From: Actinomycetota bacterium
GTDB taxonomy: Bacteria > Actinomycetota > Thermoleophilia > Gaiellales > Gaiellaceae
Reading direction: 5' to 3'
Length of the DNA stretch: 6,980 nucleotides
Assembly: GCA_020029625.1 (NCBI GenBank)
Contig: JAIBJP010000089.1
Span: forward strand, 1 to 6,980
Position 1 is the first letter of the stretch. Each line of letters starts with the position of its first letter. Both the position numbers and the translations under genes were made by a program. Positions 1 to 4,806 of the stretch are shown piece by piece. Under the pieces are notes generated by a model. That model saw nothing but the letters and a program-made list of their open reading frames with translations, was not told where the DNA came from and ran no database searches.

Positions 1-1
1 A

Positions 2-274
2 CAGCCGGTCGGAACCGTGCAGGCCACGCTTCTTGACGGCGGCGAGACAGCGCTCGTCGCCTGGGTGATCGGCGTCGAGTGGCAGAAGCAGGGCCTCGCC
101 TCGGAAGCTGCGCGGGCGCTCGTCGACTGGCTGCGAGCGCAAGGCGTCCACGAGTTGGTGGCGCGCATCCATCCCGCCCACGTGGCCTCGGGAGGCGTGG
201 CGGCGAGCGCCGGGCTCGAGCCGACCGAGGAGGAAGTCGGCGGCGAACAGGTGTGGCGCTCGCCTTACAGCTAG
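2..274 (+). CDS. GNAT-family N-acetyltransferase, C-terminal part (5' truncated)
   Basis: This is the C-terminal 90 codons of a Gcn5-related N-acetyltransferase; the frame is open to the left window edge, so the true start lies outside. The strand segment PVGTVQATLL leads into an AWVIGVEWQ strand, then the acetyl-CoA pyrophosphate-binding loop QKQGLA, which fits the Q/R-x-x-G-x-G/A signature of GNAT motif A. The motif A helix (SEAARALVDWLRAQGV) follows, then a VARIHPAHVASGGVAASAGL segment corresponding to motif B. This order matches RimJ/RimL-like or small-molecule acetyltransferases that transfer acetyl from acetyl-CoA to an amine. The acceptor cannot be told from this fragment. The gene ends at TAG 272-274, and a strong terminator follows at 313-347. 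A GTG at 17 lies inside the conserved domain and is not a plausible start. Confidence 0.85.
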   Translation, partial: QPVGTVQATLLDGGETALVAWVIGVEWQKQGLASEAARALVDWLRAQGVHELVARIHPAHVASGGVAASAGLEPTEEEVGGEQVWRSPYS

Positions 275-298
275 CGCCGTCCGGCGGACTCGCTAGCT
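269..298. other. 8-bp inverted repeat overlapping the GNAT stop codon
   Basis: AGCTAGCG (269-276) is the exact reverse complement of CGCTAGCT (291-298), with a 14-base loop that can form a small inner stem. The stop codon lies in the left arm. No U-run follows, so it is not a classical terminator alone. It could protect the 3' end, or be the first hairpin of a two-hairpin leader before amt. The function is unknown. Confidence 0.4.
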
Positions 299-312
299 TC
301 GAGCCAGGCGAT

Positions 313-347
313 GAGGCCTGTGGAGCTCCGGCTCCCGGGCCTCTTTT
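313..347 (+). terminator. Intrinsic terminator, possibly an attenuator in front of amt
   Basis: GAGGCCTG (313-320) pairs with CGGGCCTC (336-343) through 8 pairs including one U-G. After a single bulged T321, GGAGC (322-326) pairs with GCTCC (331-335) around a TCCG loop, which belongs to the UNCG class of very stable tetraloops. TTTT follows directly at 344-347. The U-G pair and the T-run both point to the plus strand. It sits between the GNAT gene and amt, with only 22 bases left before the amt start. It either ends the GNAT transcript or, since that gap has little room for a promoter, controls read-through into amt. Confidence 0.75.
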
Positions 348-354
348 GGCGTTC

Positions 355-363
355 AAGGGGAGG
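355..363 (+). promoter_or_regulatory. Ribosome binding site of amt
   Basis: AAGGGGAGG lies 6 bases before GTG 370. It fixes the amt start there, right where the first transmembrane helix begins, and argues against any longer N-terminal extension in the same open frame. Confidence 0.8.
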
Positions 364-369
364 TTTCGA

Positions 370-1710
370 GTGAAGACGAGCGATCTCGTGATTGCGGCCA
401 ACACGGTCTGGGTCGTGTTCGCGGCCGTGCTGGTGATGTTCATGCAGGCCGGCTTCGCGTTCCTCGAGGCGGGGCTGACGAGGATGAAGAACGCCGCGCA
501 CATCGCGGGCAAGAACGTCCTCATCTTCGGCCTCTGCTCGCTCGTCTACTGGGCGGTCGGCTTCGGCCTCGCCTTCGGGGACGGCAACGCGATCCTCGGG
601 ACGAGCGGCTTCGCTCCCTCGGTCGACGCCCTCCTCGGAATCGCCCAGGCGCCGTACACCTTCTTCGCCTCCATCCCCGGCGCCAGTGCCTACTTCTTCG
701 AGGTCGTCTTTGCGGGCGTCGCCGTGGCGATCGTCTGGGGCGCGATGGCCGAGCGCGCGAAGCTGTGGGTCTACTTCGTCTTCGGTGCCGCGTTCACGAT
801 CGTCTACTCGGTCGTCTCGCACTGGGTCTGGCACTCAGGGGGCTGGCTCTACTCCCTCGGCATGCAGGACTTCGCCGGCTCCACGGTCGTGCACCTGCAA
901 GGAGCCCTGGCGGCGCTGGCCGGCGCGCTGCTCCTCGGTCCCCGCATCGGCCGCTTCGGAAAGGACGGCCGCGCGCACCCGATTCCCGGCCACAACATGC
1001 CGTACGCGGTGCTCGGGACGCTCATCCTCTGGTTCGGCTGGTTCGGCTTCAACCCCGGCTCGACGCTGGGGATCGTCTCGGGCGAGCGGCTCGGCTACTT
1101 CGGCTACGTCGCGCTGACGACGAACCTGGCCGCGGCTGCCGGCGCGCTCGGCGGCATCGGCACCGCCTGGCTCGTGCTCAAGAAGCCGGACATCGGGATG
1201 ATGCTGAACGGCGTCATCGCCGCCCTGGTGGCCATCACGGCCGCCTCGGGCTTCGTCGCCCCCTGGGCGGCGATCGTGATCGGCGCGGTCGCCGGCGCGA
1301 TCGCGGTCTACGGCGTCCTCTTCGTCGAGCGCCTGAAGATCGACGATCCCATCGGCGCCGTCGCCGTCCACGGCTTCTCAGGCGTCTGGGGCACGCTCGC
1401 CACGGGCATCTTCGCGGTGCCGGCGCTCGCGGCCAACCTCGCCACCGGGAGCGGCGGACTGCTGTACACCGGCAGCTTCCACCAGCTCGGCGTGCAGGCA
1501 CTGGGAATCGCGGCCGTCGCAGCCTTCACCTTCACGGCGTCGTTCTCCATCCTCTGGACGATGAAGGCGCTCTTCGGCATCCGTGCCGAAGCCGAGCGCG
1601 AGACGGCGGGCCTGGACGTCTCCGAGCACGGACAGGCGGGCTACCCGGAGCTCTACCCACGCCTCTACGAGCTCCAGCGGGTGGAAGAGAGCCTGCGGGA
1701 GGCTGCTTAG
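370..1710 (+). CDS. amt: Ammonium transporter (Amt/MEP/Rh family)
   Basis: A 446-residue inner-membrane ammonium channel, expected to work as a trimer and to be gated by a PII protein (GlnK/GlnB). Hallmarks compared with E. coli AmtB: DFAGSTVVH at 167-175, giving the pore histidine H175 (AmtB H168) and D167 (AmtB D160). VHGFSGVWGTLATGIF gives the second pore histidine H334 (AmtB H318). The Phe gate residues are F114 and F227, and W154, W224 and S231 match the periplasmic ammonium recruitment site. GAMAER and GWFGFNPGS are family signatures. The C-terminal GLDVSEHGQAGYP resembles the cytoplasmic tail that contacts PII, followed by a short charged extension (YELQRVEESLREA). The start is GTG 370, set by a strong Shine-Dalgarno; the frame is open further upstream, but that part overlaps the GNAT gene and the terminator. 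Channel length is usual (about 400-450 aa). The terminator immediately upstream suggests attenuation. No glnK lies in the window. Confidence 0.97.
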   Translation: MKTSDLVIAANTVWVVFAAVLVMFMQAGFAFLEAGLTRMKNAAHIAGKNVLIFGLCSLVYWAVGFGLAFGDGNAILGTSGFAPSVDALLGIAQAPYTFFASIPGASAYFFEVVFAGVAVAIVWGAMAERAKLWVYFVFGAAFTIVYSVVSHWVWHSGGWLYSLGMQDFAGSTVVHLQGALAALAGALLLGPRIGRFGKDGRAHPIPGHNMPYAVLGTLILWFGWFGFNPGSTLGIVSGERLGYFGYVALTTNLAAAAGALGGIGTAWLVLKKPDIGMMLNGVIAALVAITAASGFVAPWAAIVIGAVAGAIAVYGVLFVERLKIDDPIGAVAVHGFSGVWGTLATGIFAVPALAANLATGSGGLLYTGSFHQLGVQALGIAAVAAFTFTASFSILWTMKALFGIRAEAERETAGLDVSEHGQAGYPELYPRLYELQRVEESLREAA

Positions 1711-1742
1711 GACGTCGAAGCGCGCTAGGCACCCGGCCCGCG

Positions 1743-1748
1743 TATCCT
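1743..1748 (+). promoter_or_regulatory. Putative -10 element (TATCCT) for a leaderless xdhC transcript
   Basis: TATCCT fits the TAnnnT pattern and lies 7 bases before the GTG at 1756, so transcription would begin at or next to the start codon. No Shine-Dalgarno is visible before that GTG. No good -35 is seen around 1720-1726, so the call rests on the -10, the spacing and the similar arrangement at 6512. Confidence 0.45.
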
Positions 1749-1755
1749 CGCCGGG

Positions 1756-2691
1756 GTGAGGGAGATCCTTGAGACCCTCGCGGGCTGGACCGCCGGGGGC
1801 CTGCGCGCCGCCACGGCGACGCTCGTCAAGACGGAGCGCTCCGCGCCCCGGGAGCCCGGCGCGGTGATGGCCGTCTCCGAGCGCGGGGACGTAGCCGGGT
1901 CGCTCACCGGGGGCTGCGTCGAGCCCGCCCTCTACGAGGAGGCGCGCGCTGTTCTCGCCGGCGAGCCGGCTCGCCTCGTCACGTACGGAATCGCGGACGA
2001 GGACGCGTTCGAGGTCGGCCTGCCCTGCGGTGGGACCGTCCACGTCTTCGTCGCCGAAGCCGACCGCGAGATCGTTCGCGAGCTGGCGGCGGCGGCTCGT
2101 CTCGAGGAGCCGGTCGCGCTCTCGCTGACGGTGTCGGGACCCCGGGCCGGCACACAGGAGCTCGTGACTCTCGACGGGCGTTCGGAGCCCGTGCTCGAGG
2201 GCGACGTCTTCTTCCTGCCGTTGCTCCCGCGGCGGCGCATGTACGTCTTCGGCGCCGTCGATCACGCCGCGGCCGTTGCCCGCGTCGGCGGTCTCCTCGG
2301 CTACCAGGTGACCGTCTGCGACGCGCGAGCGCGCTTTCTGACGCGCGAGCGCTTCCCCGAACCGGATGAGCTCGTCGTCGCCTGGCCTCACGAGTTCCTG
2401 CAGGAGGCATACGTGGACGAGCGCACGGCGATCTGTGTCCTCACACACGACCACAAGTTCGACGTGCCGCTCCTCCAGGCTGCGCTCGCGAGTCCGGCCG
2501 GCTACATCGGCGCGCTCGGAGGCAAGAAGACCAATGCGGATCGGGAGGAGCGTCTTCGCGCCGAAGGCGTCGGGGACGAGGAACTGGCGCGGATCCACGC
2601 GCCGATCGGCCTCGACATCGGCGCGCGAACACCGGAGGAGGTCGCGGTCGCCGTCGCGGCGCAGATCGTCGCGCTACGTCGGAGGGCTTAG
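1756..2691 (+). CDS. XdhC/CoxI family protein (molybdenum hydroxylase maturation)
   Basis: A 311-residue two-domain protein of the XdhC/CoxI family. In studied members it binds the molybdenum cofactor, promotes its sulfuration with a cysteine desulfurase and delivers it to xanthine dehydrogenase or related Mo hydroxylases; it acts in the cytoplasm. The N-terminal domain shows SAPREPGAVMAV (29-40) and GSLTGGCVE (48-56), with the conserved Cys C54, then GLPCGGTVHVFV (88-99) with C91. The C-terminal Rossmann-like domain begins at YVFGAVDHAAAVARV (163 on) and includes VTVCDAR, LTHDHKFD (229-236), YIGALGGKKT (250-259) and the closing IHAPIGLDIGARTPEEVA. Length is normal for family members carrying both domains. 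It starts at GTG with no Shine-Dalgarno but a TATCCT hexamer 7 bases upstream. It lies 45 bases after amt and about 3.8 kb before a FAD subunit of a Mo hydroxylase, a likely client. Whether the client uses xanthine, CO or another substrate cannot be told. Confidence 0.93.
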   Translation: MREILETLAGWTAGGLRAATATLVKTERSAPREPGAVMAVSERGDVAGSLTGGCVEPALYEEARAVLAGEPARLVTYGIADEDAFEVGLPCGGTVHVFVAEADREIVRELAAAARLEEPVALSLTVSGPRAGTQELVTLDGRSEPVLEGDVFFLPLLPRRRMYVFGAVDHAAAVARVGGLLGYQVTVCDARARFLTRERFPEPDELVVAWPHEFLQEAYVDERTAICVLTHDHKFDVPLLQAALASPAGYIGALGGKKTNADREERLRAEGVGDEELARIHAPIGLDIGARTPEEVAVAVAAQIVALRRRA

Positions 2692-2860
2692 GAGGGTTTG
2701 GCGGAACGTCGCTCGTCGCCGGGACGCGCTGGTCGTTCCGAGGCAAGGACGCAGGGAGCTCTCGTATCGACTTTAGATACGGGGGCGACCGAGGACGCGG
2801 CCTCGGGGCGAACGGCGCGCCTCCGGCGGCACAGATGATGTTTCGTCAAGCCCTCCTACT

Positions 2861-2943
2861 AGGGGCCCGGGGCGGCCGGTACTACGGTTGCGGCTCTCGT
2901 AGCACCACTCGCTTGGAGAGAAGCGAGCCCCACCCGGGCCCCT
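2861..2943. repeat. 11-bp inverted repeat enclosing two hairpins (three-way junction)
   Basis: AGGGGCCCGGG (2861-2871) and CCCGGGCCCCT (2933-2943) are exact reverse complements. Inside, GGT-A-CTACG (2878-2886) pairs with CGTAG-C-ACC (2898-2906) with one mismatch, and CTCGCTT (2908-2914) pairs perfectly with AAGCGAG (2921-2927) around a GGAGAG loop. The nested arrangement makes a compact three-way junction if transcribed. Confidence 0.6.
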
Positions 2944-3087
2944 CTAAACCGTCGGCACCGCGCCAGAAAACTTAAGCGCGAGAGGCGTCGTGGCCCGAAT
3001 CGGCGCCGGCCGGTCTTGCTGGGCGCAAGTCAAGTACGCTCGAGACGCCCTCGCAGGTTCTCCTAGAGAACGGCGGGGTATGAAACA

Positions 3088-3144
3088 ACGGGAGCCACGC
3101 GCAGAGCGGGCGCCGCAGCCCCTCTCCCAACGCGTGGCTCCCGT
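3088..3144. repeat. Perfect 14-bp inverted repeat forming a long rod hairpin
   Basis: ACGGGAGCCACGCG (3088-3101) is the exact reverse complement of CGCGTGGCTCCCGT (3131-3144). The 29-base interior pairs further: AGAG 3103-3106 with CTCT 3122-3125, a bulged C3107, then GGGC 3108-3111 with GCCC 3118-3121 around a 6-base loop. Over half of the 57 bases pair exactly. CCACCTTT follows, a poor U-run, so it is not a standard terminator. Confidence 0.65.
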
Positions 3145-3476
3145 CCACCTTTAGAGACGCAATGGAGGGGCTATTTCTTGCACCGCCTGGGGCACTTGCC
3201 GAGCTTCTGAGCCGCAGACGCGAACTGGTCTTAGAAGGACTTCGGCGATGGTCCGCGGATAGACAGATAGCGCCGCCCACGTTACGTACCCACGCCACGC
3301 GAATAATGGGAACGACGGGCGTCTCTATTACGACCGGCAACCCTGGCGCGCCGCGTTATCGGGCGGGGCGACCGCGCCCGCGTCGACGGCGAGCGCAGAA
3401 AGATCCCTGTTGTCCCCTAGACAGCCCACGCGAGGAAGTAGAGGATAGGCGCTTCGCCGACCGGGAGGAGAAGCCG
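3145..3476. other. Non-coding stretch of unusual composition before the 75-aa gene
   Basis: About 330 bases with no gene I can support. The frame of the downstream 75-aa gene stays open from ATG 3162, but its codons here (cta, ttt, tta, ata, aga, agg) are ones the neighbouring genes avoid, and the implied protein is low-complexity and Arg/Pro-rich with no recognisable domain. The base pattern is less GC3-biased than elsewhere. A short direct repeat of CCCACG occurs near 3270-3293 and again near 3424. The stretch may be a 5' untranslated region, a remnant of a decayed gene or acquired DNA. Confidence 0.4.
3463..3470 (+). promoter_or_regulatory. Ribosome binding site of the 75-aa gene
   Basis: GGGAGGAG lies 6 bases before ATG 3477. 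It decides the start there rather than at the far upstream in-frame ATG 3162. Confidence 0.75.
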
Positions 3477-3704
3477 ATGGATGACCTCGTCATGCAGCGA
3501 CGCGCCGAGCGCACGATCCACATGTGCCGCGGCTTCGACATCGAGCCCGACGCCCGGACCGTCGCCGAGATCATGCTCGACGATGACGTCACGGCGCACA
3601 AGTACGAGAACTTCTCGGCCGCCCGCACGATCGCCTTCGTCGAGTACGAGAAGGCGGCTGCCCGCGCGCTACGCCGACTCAGGCTCAATCGCAGGTCGGC
3701 CTAG
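3477..3704 (+). CDS. Small hypothetical protein (75 aa)
   Basis: I do not recognise a family. The protein is predicted to be soluble and largely helical. Residues 1-21 are mixed charged (VMQRRAERTIHMCRGF) with a single Cys at 17. The centre is acidic (DIEPDARTVAEIMLDDD), followed by HKYENFSAARTIAFVEYEKAAARALRRL and a basic tail ending LRLNRRSA. The acidic centre and strongly basic C-terminus could suit nucleic-acid or partner binding, but no helix-turn-helix or ribbon-helix-helix signature is evident. The start at 3477 has a strong Shine-Dalgarno, and codon use turns to the GC-ending style of the neighbours exactly there. It stands alone after the large non-coding region and converges on the minus-strand membrane gene at 3898-4275. 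Confidence 0.7.
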   Translation: MDDLVMQRRAERTIHMCRGFDIEPDARTVAEIMLDDDVTAHKYENFSAARTIAFVEYEKAAARALRRLRLNRRSA

Positions 3705-3729
3705 AGCGCGACTAGGCGAGTAGCCCGAA

Positions 3730-3762
3730 CCCGGGTGGGTCAGGCGGTTGGTCCTCCCCGGG
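3730..3762. terminator. Possible bidirectional terminator hairpin between convergent genes
   Basis: CCCGGG (3730-3735) pairs with CCCGGG (3757-3762). After one mismatch, 3737-3739 can pair with 3753-3755, one of these pairs being G-U. It lies 26 bases after the 75-aa gene and downstream of the minus-strand membrane gene. No U-run flanks it, so the call rests on position and stem only. Confidence 0.3.
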
Positions 3763-3897
3763 ATGCTCGCCCCCGTCGAGCCGAACGCGGTCGGCCGGGG
3801 TCGGAACGCCCGCGAAGCCCTCCAGGCGAAGGCGTACTCCGCGTCCCACCGTTCCCATTCCCGTTCGAGCCGCGCTACCTCCGCAGGCGAGGCCGCG

Positions 3898-4275
3898 TTA
3901 GAACCAGTAGTCCTCGACCTCTTGCGGATCCAGGTGGTTGCGGAGCCAGAGGCCGAGCAGGACGAGCGGCGCGCCCGGGAAAACCATCATCAGAACGAGC
4001 GGCACCCAGAGCAGGCTGTTGACGCCCGGCCCGAGGATCGCGAGCAGGGGCGGGAACGCGAGCAGCGCGAACGTCTCCTGGCGCGGCATGGCGAAGCCGG
4101 CGCCAAAATGGACGAGCATCCCCGCCATGAGCGCGAGGAGGATGAAGAGCCCGGGTACGTGCCGCTGCGTGTTCGCGAAGGCGTACACCCAGACGGTCAT
4201 GAAGCCGAGGTAGGCGAGCGAGGCCTTGAAGTACGTCAGGCGCGTCGCCGGGGTCCGTTCGATGAACGTGGTCAC
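3898..4275 (-). CDS. Small four-helix membrane protein of unknown function (125 aa)
   Basis: The protein has four predicted membrane spans, at about residues 18-36 (ASLAYLGFMTVWVYAFANT), 41-62 (VPGLFILLALMAGMLVHFGAGF), 68-86 and 88-111 (LLWVPLVLMMVFPGAPLVLLG). It begins with a short charged N-terminus (MTTFIERTPATRLTYFK) and ends in an acidic, aromatic tail (LDPQEVEDYWF). Pro and Gly inside spans 3 and 4 suggest kinked helices. I recognise no family, and no catalytic or transport motif stands out. It begins at a GTG codon (4275-4273); no strong Shine-Dalgarno precedes it, so the exact start is uncertain, but a later start would remove the first span. It is divergent from the 100-aa gene at 4378 and convergent with the 75-aa gene. 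The hydrophobic pattern on this strand, together with GC3-rich codons, makes it the real gene over the plus-strand frame that overlaps it. Confidence 0.75.
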   Translation of the reverse strand: MTTFIERTPATRLTYFKASLAYLGFMTVWVYAFANTQRHVPGLFILLALMAGMLVHFGAGFAMPRQETFALLAFPPLLAILGPGVNSLLWVPLVLMMVFPGAPLVLLGLWLRNHLDPQEVEDYWF

Positions 4276-4331
4276 GTCGTTGACTCGCTTTCTCGGCGTG
4301 ACCGCCCCGCCGATTCGTCGGTGCTACAGCG

Positions 4332-4337
4332 CATAAT
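4332..4337 (+). promoter_or_regulatory. Possible -10 element for the 100-aa gene
   Basis: CATAAT is one base from the TATAAT consensus and is conspicuous in this GC-rich divergent gap. Transcription would start near 4344, leaving a leader of about 34 bases before ATG 4378. No convincing -35 is seen at the expected spacing. Confidence 0.35.
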
Positions 4338-4377
4338 GAGCCAGAGAGCGCCTCTAAGGCATCCCTCGTTCGTGGTG

Positions 4378-4680
4378 ATGAAGGAAGCGACCTACTACGT
4401 GCAATTTTCGTCTCCGGTCGACGATCCGGAGCGGTGGCACACGATCGCGCGCGTGGAGGGGAAGGCCCTCGCGGAGGAGATGGTGCGGCTCGTCGAGGGC
4501 TCCTACGGGCGCGTGGCGGTCACGTACCACTACTCCGGGCGCGCTCTCTCGCGCTCGGCGCTCCGCAAGGCGAAGGCCCTCCAGCACGCCGACTGGGAGC
4601 TCGGCGTCGGCCATCACCGCGACTACGGGGACACGCTGCGCGAGAAGGCCGTGCGCAACTTGGGAACCGTCTCGAACTAA
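4378..4680 (+). CDS. Small hypothetical protein (100 aa)
   Basis: A soluble alpha/beta protein of no family I recognise. It opens with a beta-like segment (KEATYYVQFSSPVDDPERW), then a helix (GKALAEEMVRLVEGSYG), a second beta segment (RVAVTYHYSGRAL), a basic helix (SRSALRKAKALQ) and a His/Asp-rich stretch (WELGVGHHRDYGD). The strand-helix-strand order resembles small ferredoxin-like folds, but this is only shape. The start at ATG 4378 is chosen because codons upstream in the same frame (aga, cta, agg) are atypical here; ATG 4336 or GTG 4372/4375 remain possible, and no strong Shine-Dalgarno distinguishes them. A near-consensus CATAAT at 4332 would fit the later start. It is divergent from the membrane gene on the minus strand, and a hairpin follows the stop codon. 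Confidence 0.7.
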   Translation: MKEATYYVQFSSPVDDPERWHTIARVEGKALAEEMVRLVEGSYGRVAVTYHYSGRALSRSALRKAKALQHADWELGVGHHRDYGDTLREKAVRNLGTVSN

Positions 4681-4687
4681 GTTCCGG

Positions 4688-4704
4688 GGCCGACGACATC
4701 GGCC
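4688..4704 (+). terminator. Hairpin just after the 100-aa gene
   Basis: GGCCGA (4688-4693) pairs with TCGGCC (4699-4704) around a CGACA loop, starting 8 bases after the stop codon. There is no U-run. U-less hairpins at gene ends are common in actinobacteria, so it may still help end transcription. Confidence 0.35.
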
Positions 4705-4729
4705 ATCACTTCTGACGGCTGCAAAGCGA

Positions 4730-4806
4730 CGCCAGGCAGCGTCCTCGGTCGCCCGCGTATCTAATCCGATACGCGCGCTCCCTGTGTCCTCGCCTGGCGG
4801 GCTTTT
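4730..4806 (+). other. Nested inverted repeats ending in GGCTTTT, upstream of the phosphoesterase gene
   Basis: An outer stem CGCCAGGC (4730-4737) with GCCTGGCG (4792-4799) encloses a perfect 8-bp hairpin CGCGTATC (4754-4761) with GATACGCG (4768-4775), loop TAATCC. GGCTTTT follows at 4800-4806. An alternative stem, GACG-G-CTGC (4714-4722) with GCAGCGTC (4736-4743), would use part of the outer left arm and exclude it. It may be a terminator with an extended stem, a leader switch for the gene at 4893, or a palindromic protein-binding site (GTATC-N6-GATAC). Confidence 0.4.

Larger units (their letters stand above)
2702..3144. ncRNA. Candidate large structured RNA (unknown class)
   Basis: The gap after xdhC holds successive inverted repeats. 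H1: CGGAACG 2702-2708 with CGTTCCG 2734-2740. H2: 2758-2768 with 2776-2786, 11 pairs including two U-G. H3: CCGAGG 2789-2794 with CCTCGG 2801-2806. H4: a perfect 11-bp stem 2861-2871 with 2933-2943, enclosing two hairpins. H5: 2978-2989 with 3044-3054, 11 pairs with one bulged A, enclosing CTTGC/GCAAG. H6: GTTCTC 3057-3062 with GAGAAC 3066-3071. H7: a perfect 14-bp stem 3088-3101 with 3131-3144. No protein-like reading frame covers it. No conserved core of RNase P, tmRNA, SRP, a group I or II intron or a common riboswitch was recognised. U-G pairs in H2 favour the plus strand, while an A/C mismatch in the H4 inner hairpin would become a U-G pair on the minus strand, so the strand is open. It could instead be remnant palindromic DNA. 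Confidence 0.4.

Noticed and set aside
305..320. ANTAR-type antitermination hairpin before amt
   Set aside because: The six-base loop GATGAG has G at position 4 but G rather than the required A at position 1, and no matching first hairpin with a six-base loop is present. Attenuation by another mechanism remains possible.
79..369. In-frame N-terminal extension of the amt reading frame beginning at ATG 79
   Set aside because: It overlaps the GNAT gene in another frame and the terminator, encodes an Arg/Gly-rich non-homologous sequence, and a strong Shine-Dalgarno marks GTG 370 where the first membrane span begins.
1378..2598. Long minus-strand open frame (about 400 codons) opposite amt and xdhC
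   Set aside because: It is antisense to two clearly homologous genes and is Arg/Asp/Glu/Gly-rich low-complexity sequence, as expected for a shadow frame in GC-rich DNA.
2741..2790. Resemblance of GGCAAGGACGCA to the cyclic-di-GMP-I riboswitch
   Set aside because: In that class a stem-loop separates the GGCAA and GGACGCA parts; here they are fused, and the receptor-side pairing is missing.
2948..2964. GTCGGCACCGCG resembling the T-box motif TGGNACCGCG
   Set aside because: Only a partial match, no upstream specifier stem with AGTA/GNTG-like elements was seen, and the following gene is not an amino-acid or aminoacyl-tRNA gene.
2692..2971. Open frame continuing after the xdhC stop codon in the same phase
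   Set aside because: It has no early start codon, and the implied peptide is Gly/Arg/Ser-rich without domain or helix pattern; the inverted repeats explain the region better. A read-through or pseudogene tail of XdhC is unlikely because XdhC already has a normal end.
2702..3144. RNase P RNA, tmRNA, SRP RNA or a group I/II intron as identity of the structured region
   Set aside because: I found no GAGGAAAGTCC-type RNase P core, no tmRNA T-arm (GGTTCGA) or tag ending in Ala-Ala, no SRP GGAAG/GCAAC-type loop and no intron catalytic core. A covariance-model search would settle this.
3748..4377. Plus-strand open frame leading into the 100-aa gene
   Set aside because: It is opposite the hydrophobic minus-strand membrane gene and encodes highly charged repeats (Glu/Arg-rich), typical of an antisense frame.
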